A stretch of 64,000 nt of DNA from an uncultured Peptococcaceae bacterium (GTDB taxonomy: Bacteria; Bacillota; Limnochordia; Darwinibacteriales; Darwinibacteriaceae). The stretch is taken from the NCBI GenBank assembly GCA_937988745.1, contig CALKAR010000207.1:32904-96903 (forward strand). Reading direction: 5' to 3'. The notes below the pieces were generated by a model that did not search any database, was not told the origin of the DNA, and was given only the letters and a program-made list of their open reading frames with translations. Of this stretch, positions 50,149 to 59,752 are shown in pieces. Numbering within the stretch: position 1 is the first letter of the stretch; the number at the start of each line of letters is the position of its first letter. Both the position numbers and the translations under genes were made by a program.

Positions 50149-51132
50149 GTGAGAAAAATCATGAAGAGCAAGTTATTCTGGCTAGTATTGCTAATTGGAT
50201 TTATCGATTTAAATAACAGTTCCCTCTTCATCGAGCCCTCTGGCCGGCCCACCTTGATAGCTCATCGAGGGCTCGGTCAGACCTTCTCGATGGATGGTGT
50301 AACGAGTGATACAAATACGGCGGCTCGGATCTATCCCCCAGAGCATATGTTTATCGAAAACACAATTCCGTCTATGGAAGCTGCCTTTGCTGCAGGCGCC
50401 GATGTGGTAGAACTAGACATTCATCCGACCACCGATGGTGACTTCGCCGTCTTCCACGATTGGATATTAGAATACCGCACCAACGGCAGTGGGCCAGTGC
50501 GGGATTATCCGATGAGCTATCTTAAGACGCTCGATGTTGGTTATGGTTATACCGCGAACGGCGGTAAGACCTACCCCTTGAGGGGCCTCGGTGTTGGGCT
50601 GATGCCAACTCTGGAAGAAGTACTGAACCGCTTTCCAGATAAGCGGTTCTTGATACACATAAAGAGTAATGATCCGCAGGAAGGTATTCTCCTCGCGCAA
50701 TACCTAAGCCGGTTTGAACCAAATCAGCTCGAGCTGCTGACAGTTTACGGCGGCAATGAACCTATCGCAGCCCTGAAAGAAATCATGCCTGACATTAAAG
50801 TCATGTCCAAGGCCACCATGCTGCCGGCCCTAGCACAGTACATGCTTGTTGGTTGGACTGGCTGGGTACCACCGGCTATGCGAGATGCACATTTCCACAT
50901 ACCTTTACACTATGCCCGTTTCTTATGGGGCTGGCCACACCGCCTCGTGCAGAGGCTTGATAGAGTCGGCTCCACACTCGTGGTGGTACGAGGAGACGGC
51001 TCGTGGTCGGAGGGTTTCGACTCGCCAGAACATCTCCGAGACCTTCCAATAGGATTCAGCGGTGGAATATGGACCAACCGCATTGATCGCATAGGCAAGA
51101 TCCTGGGCATTAGTGACACATTCCACAACTAA
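50149..51132 (+). CDS. Glycerophosphodiester phosphodiesterase, membrane-anchored
   Basis: A GDPD-family TIM barrel of about 327 residues. LIAHRG, ENTIPSMEAAFAAGADVVELDIHPTTDGDFAVFHD give the catalytic His, Glu, Asp and His residues. An N-terminal hydrophobic segment (LFWLVLLIGFI) suggests export or anchoring. The start is uncertain: GTG at 50149 has AAGGAG 11 bases upstream; a GTG at 50095 has no site. It faces a UgpB-like binding protein, together suggesting use of external glycerophosphodiesters. Confidence 0.88.
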   Translation: MRKIMKSKLFWLVLLIGFIDLNNSSLFIEPSGRPTLIAHRGLGQTFSMDGVTSDTNTAARIYPPEHMFIENTIPSMEAAFAAGADVVELDIHPTTDGDFAVFHDWILEYRTNGSGPVRDYPMSYLKTLDVGYGYTANGGKTYPLRGLGVGLMPTLEEVLNRFPDKRFLIHIKSNDPQEGILLAQYLSRFEPNQLELLTVYGGNEPIAALKEIMPDIKVMSKATMLPALAQYMLVGWTGWVPPAMRDAHFHIPLHYARFLWGWPHRLVQRLDRVGSTLVVVRGDGSWSEGFDSPEHLRDLPIGFSGGIWTNRIDRIGKILGISDTFHN

Positions 51133-51167
51133 CTTAACTATCCTGCATTTTTATGAACGATCTTAAC

Positions 51168-51193
51168 CAAAAGGGGGGGATGCGCCTCCCCCT
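51168..51193 (-). terminator. Terminator after UgpB-like gene
   Basis: AGGGGG / CCCCCT stem (51188-51193 with 51172-51177) followed by TTTTGG on the minus strand. Confidence 0.65.
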
Positions 51194-51210
51194 ACTGATT
51201 CACTCATGCC

Positions 51211-52506
51211 TTAGTAGTCTTCGAGAATCTCTTCGATGATTTCAGCCAGCTCATCAAGGGTACTCTGAATTGGTGCGCCCTCGTTGAAAATGCGAGCCAG
51301 GGCATGGCGCCATTCGTTAGCGATGGCATCGTAAGCTGGATGCTGGTTGCGTGGGTTGATCCAGCTGCTCATGGACACCACATTCTGCATTTCTGGCTTT
51401 CTTTCAAGATATTCTGCGTACTCTGGAGTGTCAACTACGCTCTGACGTACAGGGAAGTAACCTGTTTTGTCTGCCCAGTATAAGTTGATTTCTGGGCTTG
51501 CCATAAACATCATGAATTGCCAAGCAGCATTCTTCTGTCTCTGAGAAGCTGCGGCAGGAATCAAGATGACCGAGCCACCAACTTCACTCTTGAAGCTCTC
51601 ACCATCCATACCGCCTGGCAGCCAAGCCATTCCAACTTCGAACGAATCCTTGGTTTGCTCTACATAAGTATCATACAAGGAACTTGTGTGGAATACGCTG
51701 AACGCCTTGCCATCCCAGAACAGCTGACGCATATTAGCGGAGGCCGCAGTGCCGTAGGCGTAATAGGTATAGCCTTTATCGATCCATTCTTTAATCTTGG
51801 AAGTAATGTATACAGCCTGCTCGCTGTTAACGTCGGTGCCCGATCCATCTTCCAAGATAACCTGCACGCCGTTATTCTTGTAGAGCATTTCATAGTACCA
51901 ATAGTCCCATCCGGCAATTACCGTCCCATAACGAGCGGTGGTGCCGTCTTCGTTAAAGAGGGTGGCTTTCTCTAGGAATTCTTCCATCTCATCGAAAGTC
52001 CGAGGCATGGTGATGCCTTCCTCTTCAGCTGCTGTCTTGTTGTAGAACATAACCTGCGTCGAAATGAGGTATGGCAAGCAGATCTGCTGGCCATCATAGG
52101 TAGTTGAAGCGATGAGGCCTTCACCGAAGTCCTCAATGTCAAAGCCATATGCTTCGATGTAAGGATCTAGGACTTCACAGATACCCGCAGCTCCATAGCT
52201 GGGCGGATACGATGTGTTGGCAGTACACAGTGCAGGAACGTCTCCGGAAGCAACTGCAGCAATTAACTGGGTGTTAATTTCAGTATAACTTCCAATGTAA
52301 ACTGGTTCGACCGTGATCAATGGATTCTCTTCATTGAAGCGTTCGACCATGTACTGCAGATAGGGATGCCATTGGTCTTCATGAGCATGCCACCAGGTAA
52401 TCGTGATTGGTTCGGTTACTTCAAACCGACTTACATCCGCGGCTGCGACTTGAAATGCCAACAGCATCACAAGTACGGCCAGCATTACAGCACTAACCCG
52501 TTTCAT
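51211..52506 (-). CDS. Extracellular solute-binding protein, UgpB-like
   Basis: A 431-residue family-1 binding protein with signal peptide (1-22, AAADV). ITWWHAHEDQWHPYLQYMVERFNEENP and WQFMMFMASPEINLYWADKTGYFPVRQSV closely follow UgpB, the glycerol-3-phosphate / glycerophosphodiester binding protein. No lipobox Cys is seen, which is odd for a Gram-positive-type cell, as is the lack of adjacent permease and ATPase genes. Its own promoter and terminator make it monocistronic. Confidence 0.9.
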   Translation of the reverse strand: MKRVSAVMLAVLVMLLAFQVAAADVSRFEVTEPITITWWHAHEDQWHPYLQYMVERFNEENPLITVEPVYIGSYTEINTQLIAAVASGDVPALCTANTSYPPSYGAAGICEVLDPYIEAYGFDIEDFGEGLIASTTYDGQQICLPYLISTQVMFYNKTAAEEEGITMPRTFDEMEEFLEKATLFNEDGTTARYGTVIAGWDYWYYEMLYKNNGVQVILEDGSGTDVNSEQAVYITSKIKEWIDKGYTYYAYGTAASANMRQLFWDGKAFSVFHTSSLYDTYVEQTKDSFEVGMAWLPGGMDGESFKSEVGGSVILIPAAASQRQKNAAWQFMMFMASPEINLYWADKTGYFPVRQSVVDTPEYAEYLERKPEMQNVVSMSSWINPRNQHPAYDAIANEWRHALARIFNEGAPIQSTLDELAEIIEEILEDY

Positions 52507-52571
52507 CCATTAAGACCTCCCCTTATTTTTGTGGCAATGTCTAATTCCCAGAATCATTGCCTTTATTTATA

Positions 52572-52600
52572 ATGTTAATATTAAGGGGGTAAAAAGTCAA
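52572..52600 (-). promoter_or_regulatory. Predicted sigma-A promoter of UgpB-like gene
   Basis: TTGACT (52595-52600) and TAACAT (52572-52577), 17-bp spacer. Confidence 0.6.
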
Positions 52601-52625
52601 GGAATTTGCCAAACGAGTACGATTA

Positions 52626-54896
52626 TCATTCATCACTTTGTTTGAGTTTTGTAAGAGCAGCTTCTTCCTCCAAAGGTTTGCTGTAAAGATAACCCTGCAT
52701 GGTATTACAACCGTTTTCTACGAGGTATTCAAGCTGCGTGTCATGCTCTACACCCTCGGCCACAACCTTCAGGCCTAGTTTATGAGAAATTGCGATGATC
52801 TCTTTAATAATCAGCTGATGCTGATCTTTAATCAAGATGTTATCGATAAACCCTTTGTCAATCTTAATGCAGTCGATGGGCAGTTCTTCGATTCTAGACA
52901 AAGAGGAATACCCACTGCCAAAGTCGTCCAGCGCGATGGTAATGCCGTGCTCACGCAGCTTATTCAGCTTTGCCTCTGCCGCTGCAAAGTCTTCAATAAA
53001 AACCGACTCAGTGATCTCTATCTGCAGATTACGCGGCTCAATACGTTCCTTATGGACAGTCTCTACAACTTTATCTACAAAATCGTCCTGAAGGAGCTCG
53101 ATTACAGAAACATTCACCGCAACATGCTGATCCTGATACCCCTCTTCAATAAGCCGTCTCATAAACTTGCAAGCAGTCTTCATCACCCAAGTCCCCATGG
53201 GAATGATCAGATTGTGGCGTTCCGCAATAGGAATAAATTCACCCGGGGAAATAAACCCAAAGGTGGGAGAATTCATGCGAGAAAGTGCCTCAAAGCCTAC
53301 AATTCGTCCGGAAGCAAGGCACACTTTCGGCTGGTAGGTTAAGTAGAGAACAGGGGTCTTTGATTCGGGACACTCGGGAGAAAGAAAATCGGTAATTTCC
53401 TGCGTGATAATTTCCCTGCGCTTGATCGCTGCTTCCATATCAGCATCATAAAAGGCACAGCACTGATCACTTCCGTTGGATTCAATGGCTTCGAGTGCCA
53501 CAGAAACCTTTGTAAAGATGTCGACTGCGCTTTGGAACTCCCCATTAAGCTCTAAAATGCCTGTTTTGAGCTGAAGCTGCCTGCCGACCGCATCGAGGCC
53601 AGGAACAACCTTGGTCTGAAAAACCTCACATTGGGTTAATAGGTCGTCCCTCTTGTTGTAATCCTGAATAAACAGCACAAAACGGTTGGCTGCAAAGCGG
53701 AAAACCTGACAGTTTGCCGGAACATACTGCTGAAGAGATTGAGCCAGATCTTGAATTACACGATCGCCGGTGTCAAAGCCATAAACTGAATTGATAGTGC
53801 TCATGTTAGAGACATGCACCATCAGTACCGCTGTCTTGCGGTTATCGGCTGAGCGGGACATAGTTTCTTCTAACACTTCAGCGAGATGTGCCTTATTCGG
53901 CAGTCCGGTTAGGGCATCGGTGTAGGCCAAGTATATCAATTCTTGGTTATGCCAGTAGTTAGAAAGCATCACATAGGCAAAGCCAATCAATACGGCTGCC
54001 CCAACTCCCATAACAGAATACATCACCTTGTTGAGCAGATCTCTTGTTTCGGCAGTGGATTTCCCAACCACTAAGGTTCCCGCGTAGGTGTCACCTACAC
54101 GGATGGGCACATAGACCTCATACACCTCTTCCCCGGTATCAATTTGGTTGAACAAGGTGCGCGTCTCAAACGTGGCAAGTACTTCTTGAACCTCAGGGTG
54201 TTGAACCCTGTGACCTATGTAAGTAGGATCATCACTGGCGACAACAGTAAACTCCTCATCTACGAAATAGGCGTGGTCCACCAGTTCTAGACCCCGGATT
54301 TCATCCAACAAGCGCTGAGCTTCAAAGCTTTCCAGAAAGCTCGTAATAATGTCGGCTCGCACACCCAGCTGCACGAATCGGCCGTCTTCAAGCCTCACAT
54401 AAGCATACTTGTACAAATTCCCCGATTCAGTATCTGCCCTGATTTCTTCAACTAAGGACGTAGCCCCGCTTTCGATAAAGTCATGAACGGGATGGCCAGG
54501 CCGTGCTTCCCACCCTAGGTATTCATCGGTTGTGGAATACTCAATGACTCCCGCAGGGCTGTACAAGTAAATCTCATCCACTGCTAGGCTGGCAGCCAGT
54601 TCCCGCAGGGTATCATCGGTTATATTATCGGAGTGCCATGCAGTTGTCCGAGTAGCTGATATAAGGCGGTTTTCCAAGACTGTATTGATAGTGCGGTATG
54701 CCTCACTGGCTTTGGCTAGGCTGTGTGAATAAAGGACCGCGTAGTTAATCGACTGTGTTTCCAGCATATCTAGAAAATAGCTGCGAATAGATTGGGCCAG
54801 AAAAAAACCCACCGTTGCAAAAACCACAGATACCGCGATGATTGCGATGATATACGGCTTAAAACTTATATACCTCCTACCGCTCCCGTGCTTCAT
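52626..54896 (-). CDS. Cache-GGDEF-EAL membrane protein; cyclase half degenerate
   Basis: A 756-residue protein: membrane helix (about 13-36), double-Cache sensor (about 40-295), second helix (about 300-318), GGDEF-like domain (about 325-480) and EAL domain (about 505-750). The GGDEF signature is replaced by FAANRF, so no cyclase activity is expected. EAL keeps FEALSRM, NVSV, EITES, DDFGSGYSSL and VVAEGVE, consistent with active c-di-GMP phosphodiesterase. Not in an operon. The dead GGDEF may bind GTP to regulate the EAL half. Confidence 0.93.
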   Translation of the reverse strand: MKHGSGRRYISFKPYIIAIIAVSVVFATVGFFLAQSIRSYFLDMLETQSINYAVLYSHSLAKASEAYRTINTVLENRLISATRTTAWHSDNITDDTLRELAASLAVDEIYLYSPAGVIEYSTTDEYLGWEARPGHPVHDFIESGATSLVEEIRADTESGNLYKYAYVRLEDGRFVQLGVRADIITSFLESFEAQRLLDEIRGLELVDHAYFVDEEFTVVASDDPTYIGHRVQHPEVQEVLATFETRTLFNQIDTGEEVYEVYVPIRVGDTYAGTLVVGKSTAETRDLLNKVMYSVMGVGAAVLIGFAYVMLSNYWHNQELIYLAYTDALTGLPNKAHLAEVLEETMSRSADNRKTAVLMVHVSNMSTINSVYGFDTGDRVIQDLAQSLQQYVPANCQVFRFAANRFVLFIQDYNKRDDLLTQCEVFQTKVVPGLDAVGRQLQLKTGILELNGEFQSAVDIFTKVSVALEAIESNGSDQCCAFYDADMEAAIKRREIITQEITDFLSPECPESKTPVLYLTYQPKVCLASGRIVGFEALSRMNSPTFGFISPGEFIPIAERHNLIIPMGTWVMKTACKFMRRLIEEGYQDQHVAVNVSVIELLQDDFVDKVVETVHKERIEPRNLQIEITESVFIEDFAAAEAKLNKLREHGITIALDDFGSGYSSLSRIEELPIDCIKIDKGFIDNILIKDQHQLIIKEIIAISHKLGLKVVAEGVEHDTQLEYLVENGCNTMQGYLYSKPLEEEAALTKLKQSDE

Positions 54897-55106
54897 CTTC
54901 CCACCCCGTTTTTCTTTTCCCTAATCAGACAGGATTCCTAGTAACTGAAGATTTCTCTGTTCACCAGCAATTCCCTGTTTGTTTGACGATTTGTGTCAAC
55001 TTGTATTCTCCAGGTAACTTATTCCCCGCCTTTCTTGACTTTTTGCTGGGTTTTCGCGATAATTTCCACAGAATTCCATAAACGACCTCAATCCAAGGAG
55101 GCTCCC

Positions 55107-56975
55107 ATGTTTAAAGTACGAAGAATCGGTGTACGAATCGCACTCGGTGTTGGCATACTGCTGCTACTATCCTTCTTGGGCCTAGGTTTCTTGGCCTACT
55201 ACAACGGAGCGTCAGCAGTACTCCGAGAAGTAGAACGAGCTTTAGAGATGCAAGCAGTTAAGGCCAGTGAGTACATTGAAAGCCGGCTTGAGACGCAGCT
55301 CACGCTGCTAAGTGTACTTGCCGAGCGAACAGAGATGAAATCGATGAACTGGGAACTGCAGAAGGCCGTCCTTGACGAAGGCGCCCTAGAAATCGGGGGA
55401 TTCCTCGCCTTTGGCGTGGTTTCACCAGACGGGACCACTAGATATCCTGATGGCTCCACTGCTGCCAACTTAGGCGATCGGGACTATATAAAAAAGGCCT
55501 TCCAAGGGCAGCCCACTGTGAGTGATGTGATTGTCAGCCGTGTCACCAACAGTCTGGTTTTGATGTACGCGGTTCCGATCGAAAGCGACAATCAAATTGT
55601 GGGTGTACTTATTGGGCGGCGGGATGCTTCTGTCCTCAGCGACATCACGGACGAACTTGGTTTCGGAGAGAGCGGCTGGGCTTATGTTGTAGGTTCCGAC
55701 GGAACACTCTTTGCGTATCCCGACCGAGAACTGGTGTTCAAACAAGAAAACATCTTTAACCCCACCAGCCCCTATTACACCGCTGGAAAAGCACTCCAAG
55801 AACTAGGCGCTGATCAAGTGGGAATTATGCGTTATCGTTTAGCAGATAGGGCAGTGAGAGTTGTCGGCGTGTCCTCCATCCCCTCCACTGGGTGGAGAGT
55901 TGCAGTGGGAGCTCTCGAAAAGGATGTCCTGACGAATGTATACGCGCTGCGCAGCAGGCAGATAGGTGCCTCAGTCCTGCTGATGTTAGTCGGGTTCGGG
56001 CTGTCAATTGCGCTCGCTCGACGTATTTCTGAACCGCTGAAGAAAATCCAAGCCCTGATGTTATCTGTTTCTCGCGGAGACCTGACATCCACTGTTGAAA
56101 TTGGCAGCGCCGACGAAGTAGGCATGGTATCTGAAGCCCTGAACTCCACCATTGCCAGCATTCGCGAAGCAATCGGACTGGTGGCCCAAACCACAACTGA
56201 GCTGGCATTTACCAGCGAGACTCTTGCAGCCACCACCGAGGAGGTCAGCGCTTCAGTAGATGAAGTGGCCGCAACCACCAATGAGTTTTCAACGACGCTC
56301 GATCAGGTTAACACAAACGCCCAAAGGGTCAATGAAGCTGCCGGTCAAGTCAAAGACCAAGCGTCCAAAGGTCAAGAAGCTTTAGCTGAAATTCTGGAAC
56401 ACATGGAAGAACTGCATGAAAATACGCAGAAAATGGCCGGCGAGGTGCAGGGACTCTCTTCTCTTTCCGGAGAGATTACAGAAATCGTCCATATGATCGC
56501 TGCTATTGCTGATCAAACCAACCTCTTAGCTCTAAATGCAGCTATTGAGGCAGCTCGTGCAGGAGAACAGGGCCGCGGTTTCTCGGTGGTAGCAGAAGAG
56601 GTCCGCATGCTCGCGGAACAGAGTGCCCAAGCTACAACGAAGATTGCAGAACTGATTGGAGAAATCCAATCGGGTATCGGCCATACTGTAAACAGCATGC
56701 AGGAAGAATCAGAGATGACAGCTCACACATTAGAGCATGTCCATGAAAGTGCTGATATCTTGGCTGATATCTTAGAAGCAGTGGAATCTATGGTGGTCCA
56801 GGTCCAGGATATTACGGCAGGGCTTGCCGACCTGAACCTGAGCGGCCAGGAGATTGCCAGTGCTACTGAAGAACAAGCTGGGGCCATGCAGCAGGTTGCC
56901 AATATGGCGCAGGATTTGACCGAGCTGGGAATCAAGCTGCAGGATATGGTCAGCCGCTTTAGACTGACCAACTAA
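55107..56975 (+). CDS. Methyl-accepting chemotaxis protein (dCache type)
   Basis: A 622-residue receptor, paralogue of 5599-7473: membrane helix (10-32), double-Cache sensor (with MNWELQKAVL matching MNWDMQRPVL of the paralogue), second helix (about 280-300), HAMP and signalling domain with intact tip. Start ATG at 55107 with AAGGAGG; the longer reading includes promoter-like sequence. A terminator follows. Confidence 0.95.
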   Translation: MFKVRRIGVRIALGVGILLLLSFLGLGFLAYYNGASAVLREVERALEMQAVKASEYIESRLETQLTLLSVLAERTEMKSMNWELQKAVLDEGALEIGGFLAFGVVSPDGTTRYPDGSTAANLGDRDYIKKAFQGQPTVSDVIVSRVTNSLVLMYAVPIESDNQIVGVLIGRRDASVLSDITDELGFGESGWAYVVGSDGTLFAYPDRELVFKQENIFNPTSPYYTAGKALQELGADQVGIMRYRLADRAVRVVGVSSIPSTGWRVAVGALEKDVLTNVYALRSRQIGASVLLMLVGFGLSIALARRISEPLKKIQALMLSVSRGDLTSTVEIGSADEVGMVSEALNSTIASIREAIGLVAQTTTELAFTSETLAATTEEVSASVDEVAATTNEFSTTLDQVNTNAQRVNEAAGQVKDQASKGQEALAEILEHMEELHENTQKMAGEVQGLSSLSGEITEIVHMIAAIADQTNLLALNAAIEAARAGEQGRGFSVVAEEVRMLAEQSAQATTKIAELIGEIQSGIGHTVNSMQEESEMTAHTLEHVHESADILADILEAVESMVVQVQDITAGLADLNLSGQEIASATEEQAGAMQQVANMAQDLTELGIKLQDMVSRFRLTN

Positions 56976-56983
56976 TTCGAATG

Positions 56984-57017
56984 AGGCGGGAGCCGTGGGC
57001 GTCCCGCCTTTTCTTCT
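56984..57017 (+). terminator. Intrinsic terminator after chemoreceptor
   Basis: Stem AGGCGGGA / TCCCGCCT (56984-56991 with 57002-57009) and TTTTCTTCTT. Confidence 0.88.
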
Positions 57018-57031
57018 TAACCATTTTCTTC

Positions 57032-57060
57032 TTGACAATGATTCTCACGAGAAATATGAT
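57032..57060 (+). promoter_or_regulatory. Predicted promoter of PAS-GGDEF gene with Fur-like box
   Basis: TTGACA (57032-57037) and TATGAT (57055-57060), 17-bp spacer. TGACAATGATTCTCA (57033-57047) is a 7-1-7 inverted repeat close to the Fur consensus TGATAATnATTATCA and covers the -35; TTCTCACGAGAA (57042-57053) is a further palindrome. Confidence 0.6.
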
Positions 57061-57124
57061 TAGAAATGCCGCTTTTTCATGCCTGCACTTTCTACAAAAC
57101 TCAATATAAAGGGTTGATGGCCCT

Positions 57125-58069
57125 ATGAATTTAATCATAATGGCCGCAGCGTTATCAGTGATCCTTTACTTAAGCTTGAAGTTGTTCCGCCTTAAGAGAG
57201 AAACTGCGGCCGAAAAGGACCGTTTAATAAAGGCCCTGACAGCAAGCAAAACCTGCTATTGGGAGTGGTCAGTAGGATCCTCCAGTGTCAAACGCTCAGG
57301 AAGCTGTAACAGTATCTTGGGCTGCACGCATGAAAGCTGCCCTACTGTACCATTTTTCCAAAGCGAGTTGATCCATGAAGATGATGTACCCCGCATTAAG
57401 GATGCTGTGTTCGACTGCCTGCGAGGTGCATCCAGCCGCTTTTCTGTGCAATATCGGCTCAAAAGCGCCGACGGCCAGTGGAAGTGGATTTTAGACCGGG
57501 GAGCGGTTATTGCTTATAAAGGAAATAAACCAACTCTGATTGCGGGATTTACAATCGACATATCCAATCAAAAAGCGGTCGAACTGGAACTGAAAACAAA
57601 GAGCTACATTGATCCAGTTACAGGACTTTATAACCGAGCCTATTTTGAAAAACAGCTCCGTAAACTCGACCAGGAGAGTAACCTACCGCTCAGCGTAATC
57701 ATTGGTGATCTGAACGGCCTGAAATGGACTAACGATGTTTACGGGCATCAAATCGGGGATAACCTGATCACCGAAATGGCAGAAGTCCTGCGCAGCACAT
57801 GCCGCAAAACGGACGTGATTACCCGCTGGGGTGGTGACGAATTCATCATCCTGATGCCTAACACAACTCATAAAGAAGCTCAAGTGGTGTGCAATCGCAT
57901 CCGGGAAAACTGTCTCGATGCTTATGAAGGTGGGCCCGTACCTTTGAGTATTGCCTTAGGAACGGCCACAAAAACCACCATGTCAGACGATCTTCGGGAT
58001 ATTCTTCGCATTGCAGACAAACGGATGTATGATCAAAAAAGGGGAGACAAGTTGGCTCGGCTGATCTAA
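57125..58069 (+). CDS. PAS-GGDEF diguanylate cyclase
   Basis: A 314-residue protein with one N-terminal membrane helix (2-20), a PAS_3-type domain (about 45-150; ends with GFTIDISNQK) and a GGDEF domain with intact WGGDEF (about 240) and YGHQIGDNLI. No RxxD inhibitory site was recognised before GGDEF. Both the -35 overlap with a Fur-like box and the single-gene layout suggest iron-linked c-di-GMP synthesis. ATG at 57125, AAAGGG somewhat distant. Confidence 0.93.
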   Translation: MNLIIMAAALSVILYLSLKLFRLKRETAAEKDRLIKALTASKTCYWEWSVGSSSVKRSGSCNSILGCTHESCPTVPFFQSELIHEDDVPRIKDAVFDCLRGASSRFSVQYRLKSADGQWKWILDRGAVIAYKGNKPTLIAGFTIDISNQKAVELELKTKSYIDPVTGLYNRAYFEKQLRKLDQESNLPLSVIIGDLNGLKWTNDVYGHQIGDNLITEMAEVLRSTCRKTDVITRWGGDEFIILMPNTTHKEAQVVCNRIRENCLDAYEGGPVPLSIALGTATKTTMSDDLRDILRIADKRMYDQKRGDKLARLI

Positions 58070-58104
58070 ATAAGCCAAAACTGCCTTCCCCACTCCTCCC
58101 CGGT

Positions 58105-59571
58105 CTAAAGCAGCCTCACACGAACCTTCCGATCGCCTCCCATAGACGGAATCTCAAGCAGCACGCTGCTCTTGCGTGGTTTTACCGAATATGCACCTTC
58201 TAAATCCACTTTAAAATCGCTGCTCGGAACATATACAAGCGAAGGGGCAGTGCCCTCTTCTTCCCATTCCATCGTAAACTCCTGAGTTTTGTAATCATAA
58301 TGCCAGCACAGCAGCTTGCCGCATACGGCTTGCGGATACGGCCGCTTAAGAACCTGCAAAACCGGAGCCTTGTGAAACTCGTCTTCATAGCACCAATAGG
58401 TACTGCTCCAAAGATTCTGTGCGAAAATTCCTAGAATGTGTTTAATGTGATCTAAACCTTCGCTGTAGTGCTCATGTCCGCCCCATTCTCCTACCAATAC
58501 AGGGATATTGAGTTCTTCCTGTGTCCGCCTGTGAGCAGCAAAGATGAAATCTACCCTTTTGCTGCTAGCCTGCTGAATCGCCTCGGTATCCACAACAAGG
58601 TCATATCCGTGTGGTGAATAGGCTTGATTAGGATCGACGACGCCAGGTTCTTTTTCGATGAGCGGCCCTCTGCACTGAATGCCCATATTAGAGAAGTAAC
58701 AGTGCTCGCGGAAAATAATGGCCTCAGGGTCCAGCTCCCGCACAGCTTGAGTTAGATTGTTATAGAAATCTGCCAATGGCCCTTGATCAAAGGCGGCGAC
58801 CAACTTTTCAGCCGCGTTTGCAAGAGCGCCATATACCCCACTGTCCTCCAGTAAAGACAGGGCTTTGAACTTCTGCGGCCGATCAGAAAATATTGCAAAC
58901 ATCTCTTCTACAGACGGCTTCCGTCCCATCATATGTTCCATTTGGTCCGCAAAAGCGGTAAGAATAGCACTCATAATATTACGCGCTGGAGTTCCGGGAA
59001 AGGGTTCATTGAGAAAATCATATCCAAGCAGAGCTGGATGTTCTTTGAAACGCCGCACAACATGCAGCCACATACCACGGTACCAGTCTTGGAGACCTCT
59101 GCCGAAAACAGGAGTATTAGACCAGAAGTGATCGAAAGCCGTCTGCACTGCTTCACTGAACAGGTAAGCATCACTCCACAAATCACCTGCAACATGGGGG
59201 TTCCCATATGTCAGGGTGGCCCATTCTGGTGCACCATCGCTGTAAAGGACACTGTATAAGTCCTGGTGCATGTCAAGGAAAGCATGAATCTCATATTTCT
59301 GGCAGAAGTCAAGCATCCTGCCGACCCAATCTAAGTACTCCTCGTTATATTGGCCAGGTTCAGGTTCCACCGCATCCCATATCAGTCCCAAACGAATTAC
59401 GTTGAAGCCCCAATCGTGCAGACGCTGGAAGTCTTTCTCATCCCAGGTGGGGTAGTAATCTATGCAGTCGCTGACCCGCCTTCCTTTGTACACCATATTT
59501 ATACCGTGAAGAATGACATGTCTGCCGCAGTCGTCGACAAACCGATTGCCCTGCACTCTAATTTTTCTCAT
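58105..59571 (-). CDS. GH5 endoglycoceramidase-like glycoside hydrolase, cytosolic
   Basis: A 488-residue family-5 hydrolase. The N-terminal HGINMVYKG and LDMHQDLYS are typical of endoglycoceramidase-like members; acid/base Glu in DFLNEPF and nucleophile Glu in VLVGEWGGHE are present. A beta-sandwich follows the barrel (about 410-488). No signal peptide, unlike secreted endoglycoceramidases, so it may act on imported glycosides or steryl/lipid glycosides. ATG at 59571 chosen for AGGAGG seven bases upstream. Confidence 0.9.
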   Translation of the reverse strand: MRKIRVQGNRFVDDCGRHVILHGINMVYKGRRVSDCIDYYPTWDEKDFQRLHDWGFNVIRLGLIWDAVEPEPGQYNEEYLDWVGRMLDFCQKYEIHAFLDMHQDLYSVLYSDGAPEWATLTYGNPHVAGDLWSDAYLFSEAVQTAFDHFWSNTPVFGRGLQDWYRGMWLHVVRRFKEHPALLGYDFLNEPFPGTPARNIMSAILTAFADQMEHMMGRKPSVEEMFAIFSDRPQKFKALSLLEDSGVYGALANAAEKLVAAFDQGPLADFYNNLTQAVRELDPEAIIFREHCYFSNMGIQCRGPLIEKEPGVVDPNQAYSPHGYDLVVDTEAIQQASSKRVDFIFAAHRRTQEELNIPVLVGEWGGHEHYSEGLDHIKHILGIFAQNLWSSTYWCYEDEFHKAPVLQVLKRPYPQAVCGKLLCWHYDYKTQEFTMEWEEEGTAPSLVYVPSSDFKVDLEGAYSVKPRKSSVLLEIPSMGGDRKVRVRLL

Positions 59572-59674
59572 CCTAAACCTCCTGTAGGCGACGATATGTA
59601 CCACTGCTCGTTGATAAACTTACGGCAGATTAGAAGCTTTTCCCTGCGTTTTCTCTTATATTGAGTAGTAAAGA

Positions 59675-59703
59675 TTGCGGTACAAAGGGTTTTCTCATAA
59701 TAA
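59675..59703 (+). promoter_or_regulatory. Predicted promoter of NagD-like gene with downstream palindrome
   Basis: TTGCGG (59675-59680) and TAATAA (59698-59703), 17-bp spacer. A perfect palindrome CATTACGTAATG (59724-59735) lies just after the expected start point. Confidence 0.5.
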
Positions 59704-59752
59704 GCCGAACTAATAATTGAAAGCATTACGTAATGTGACATGAGGTGGCAAA

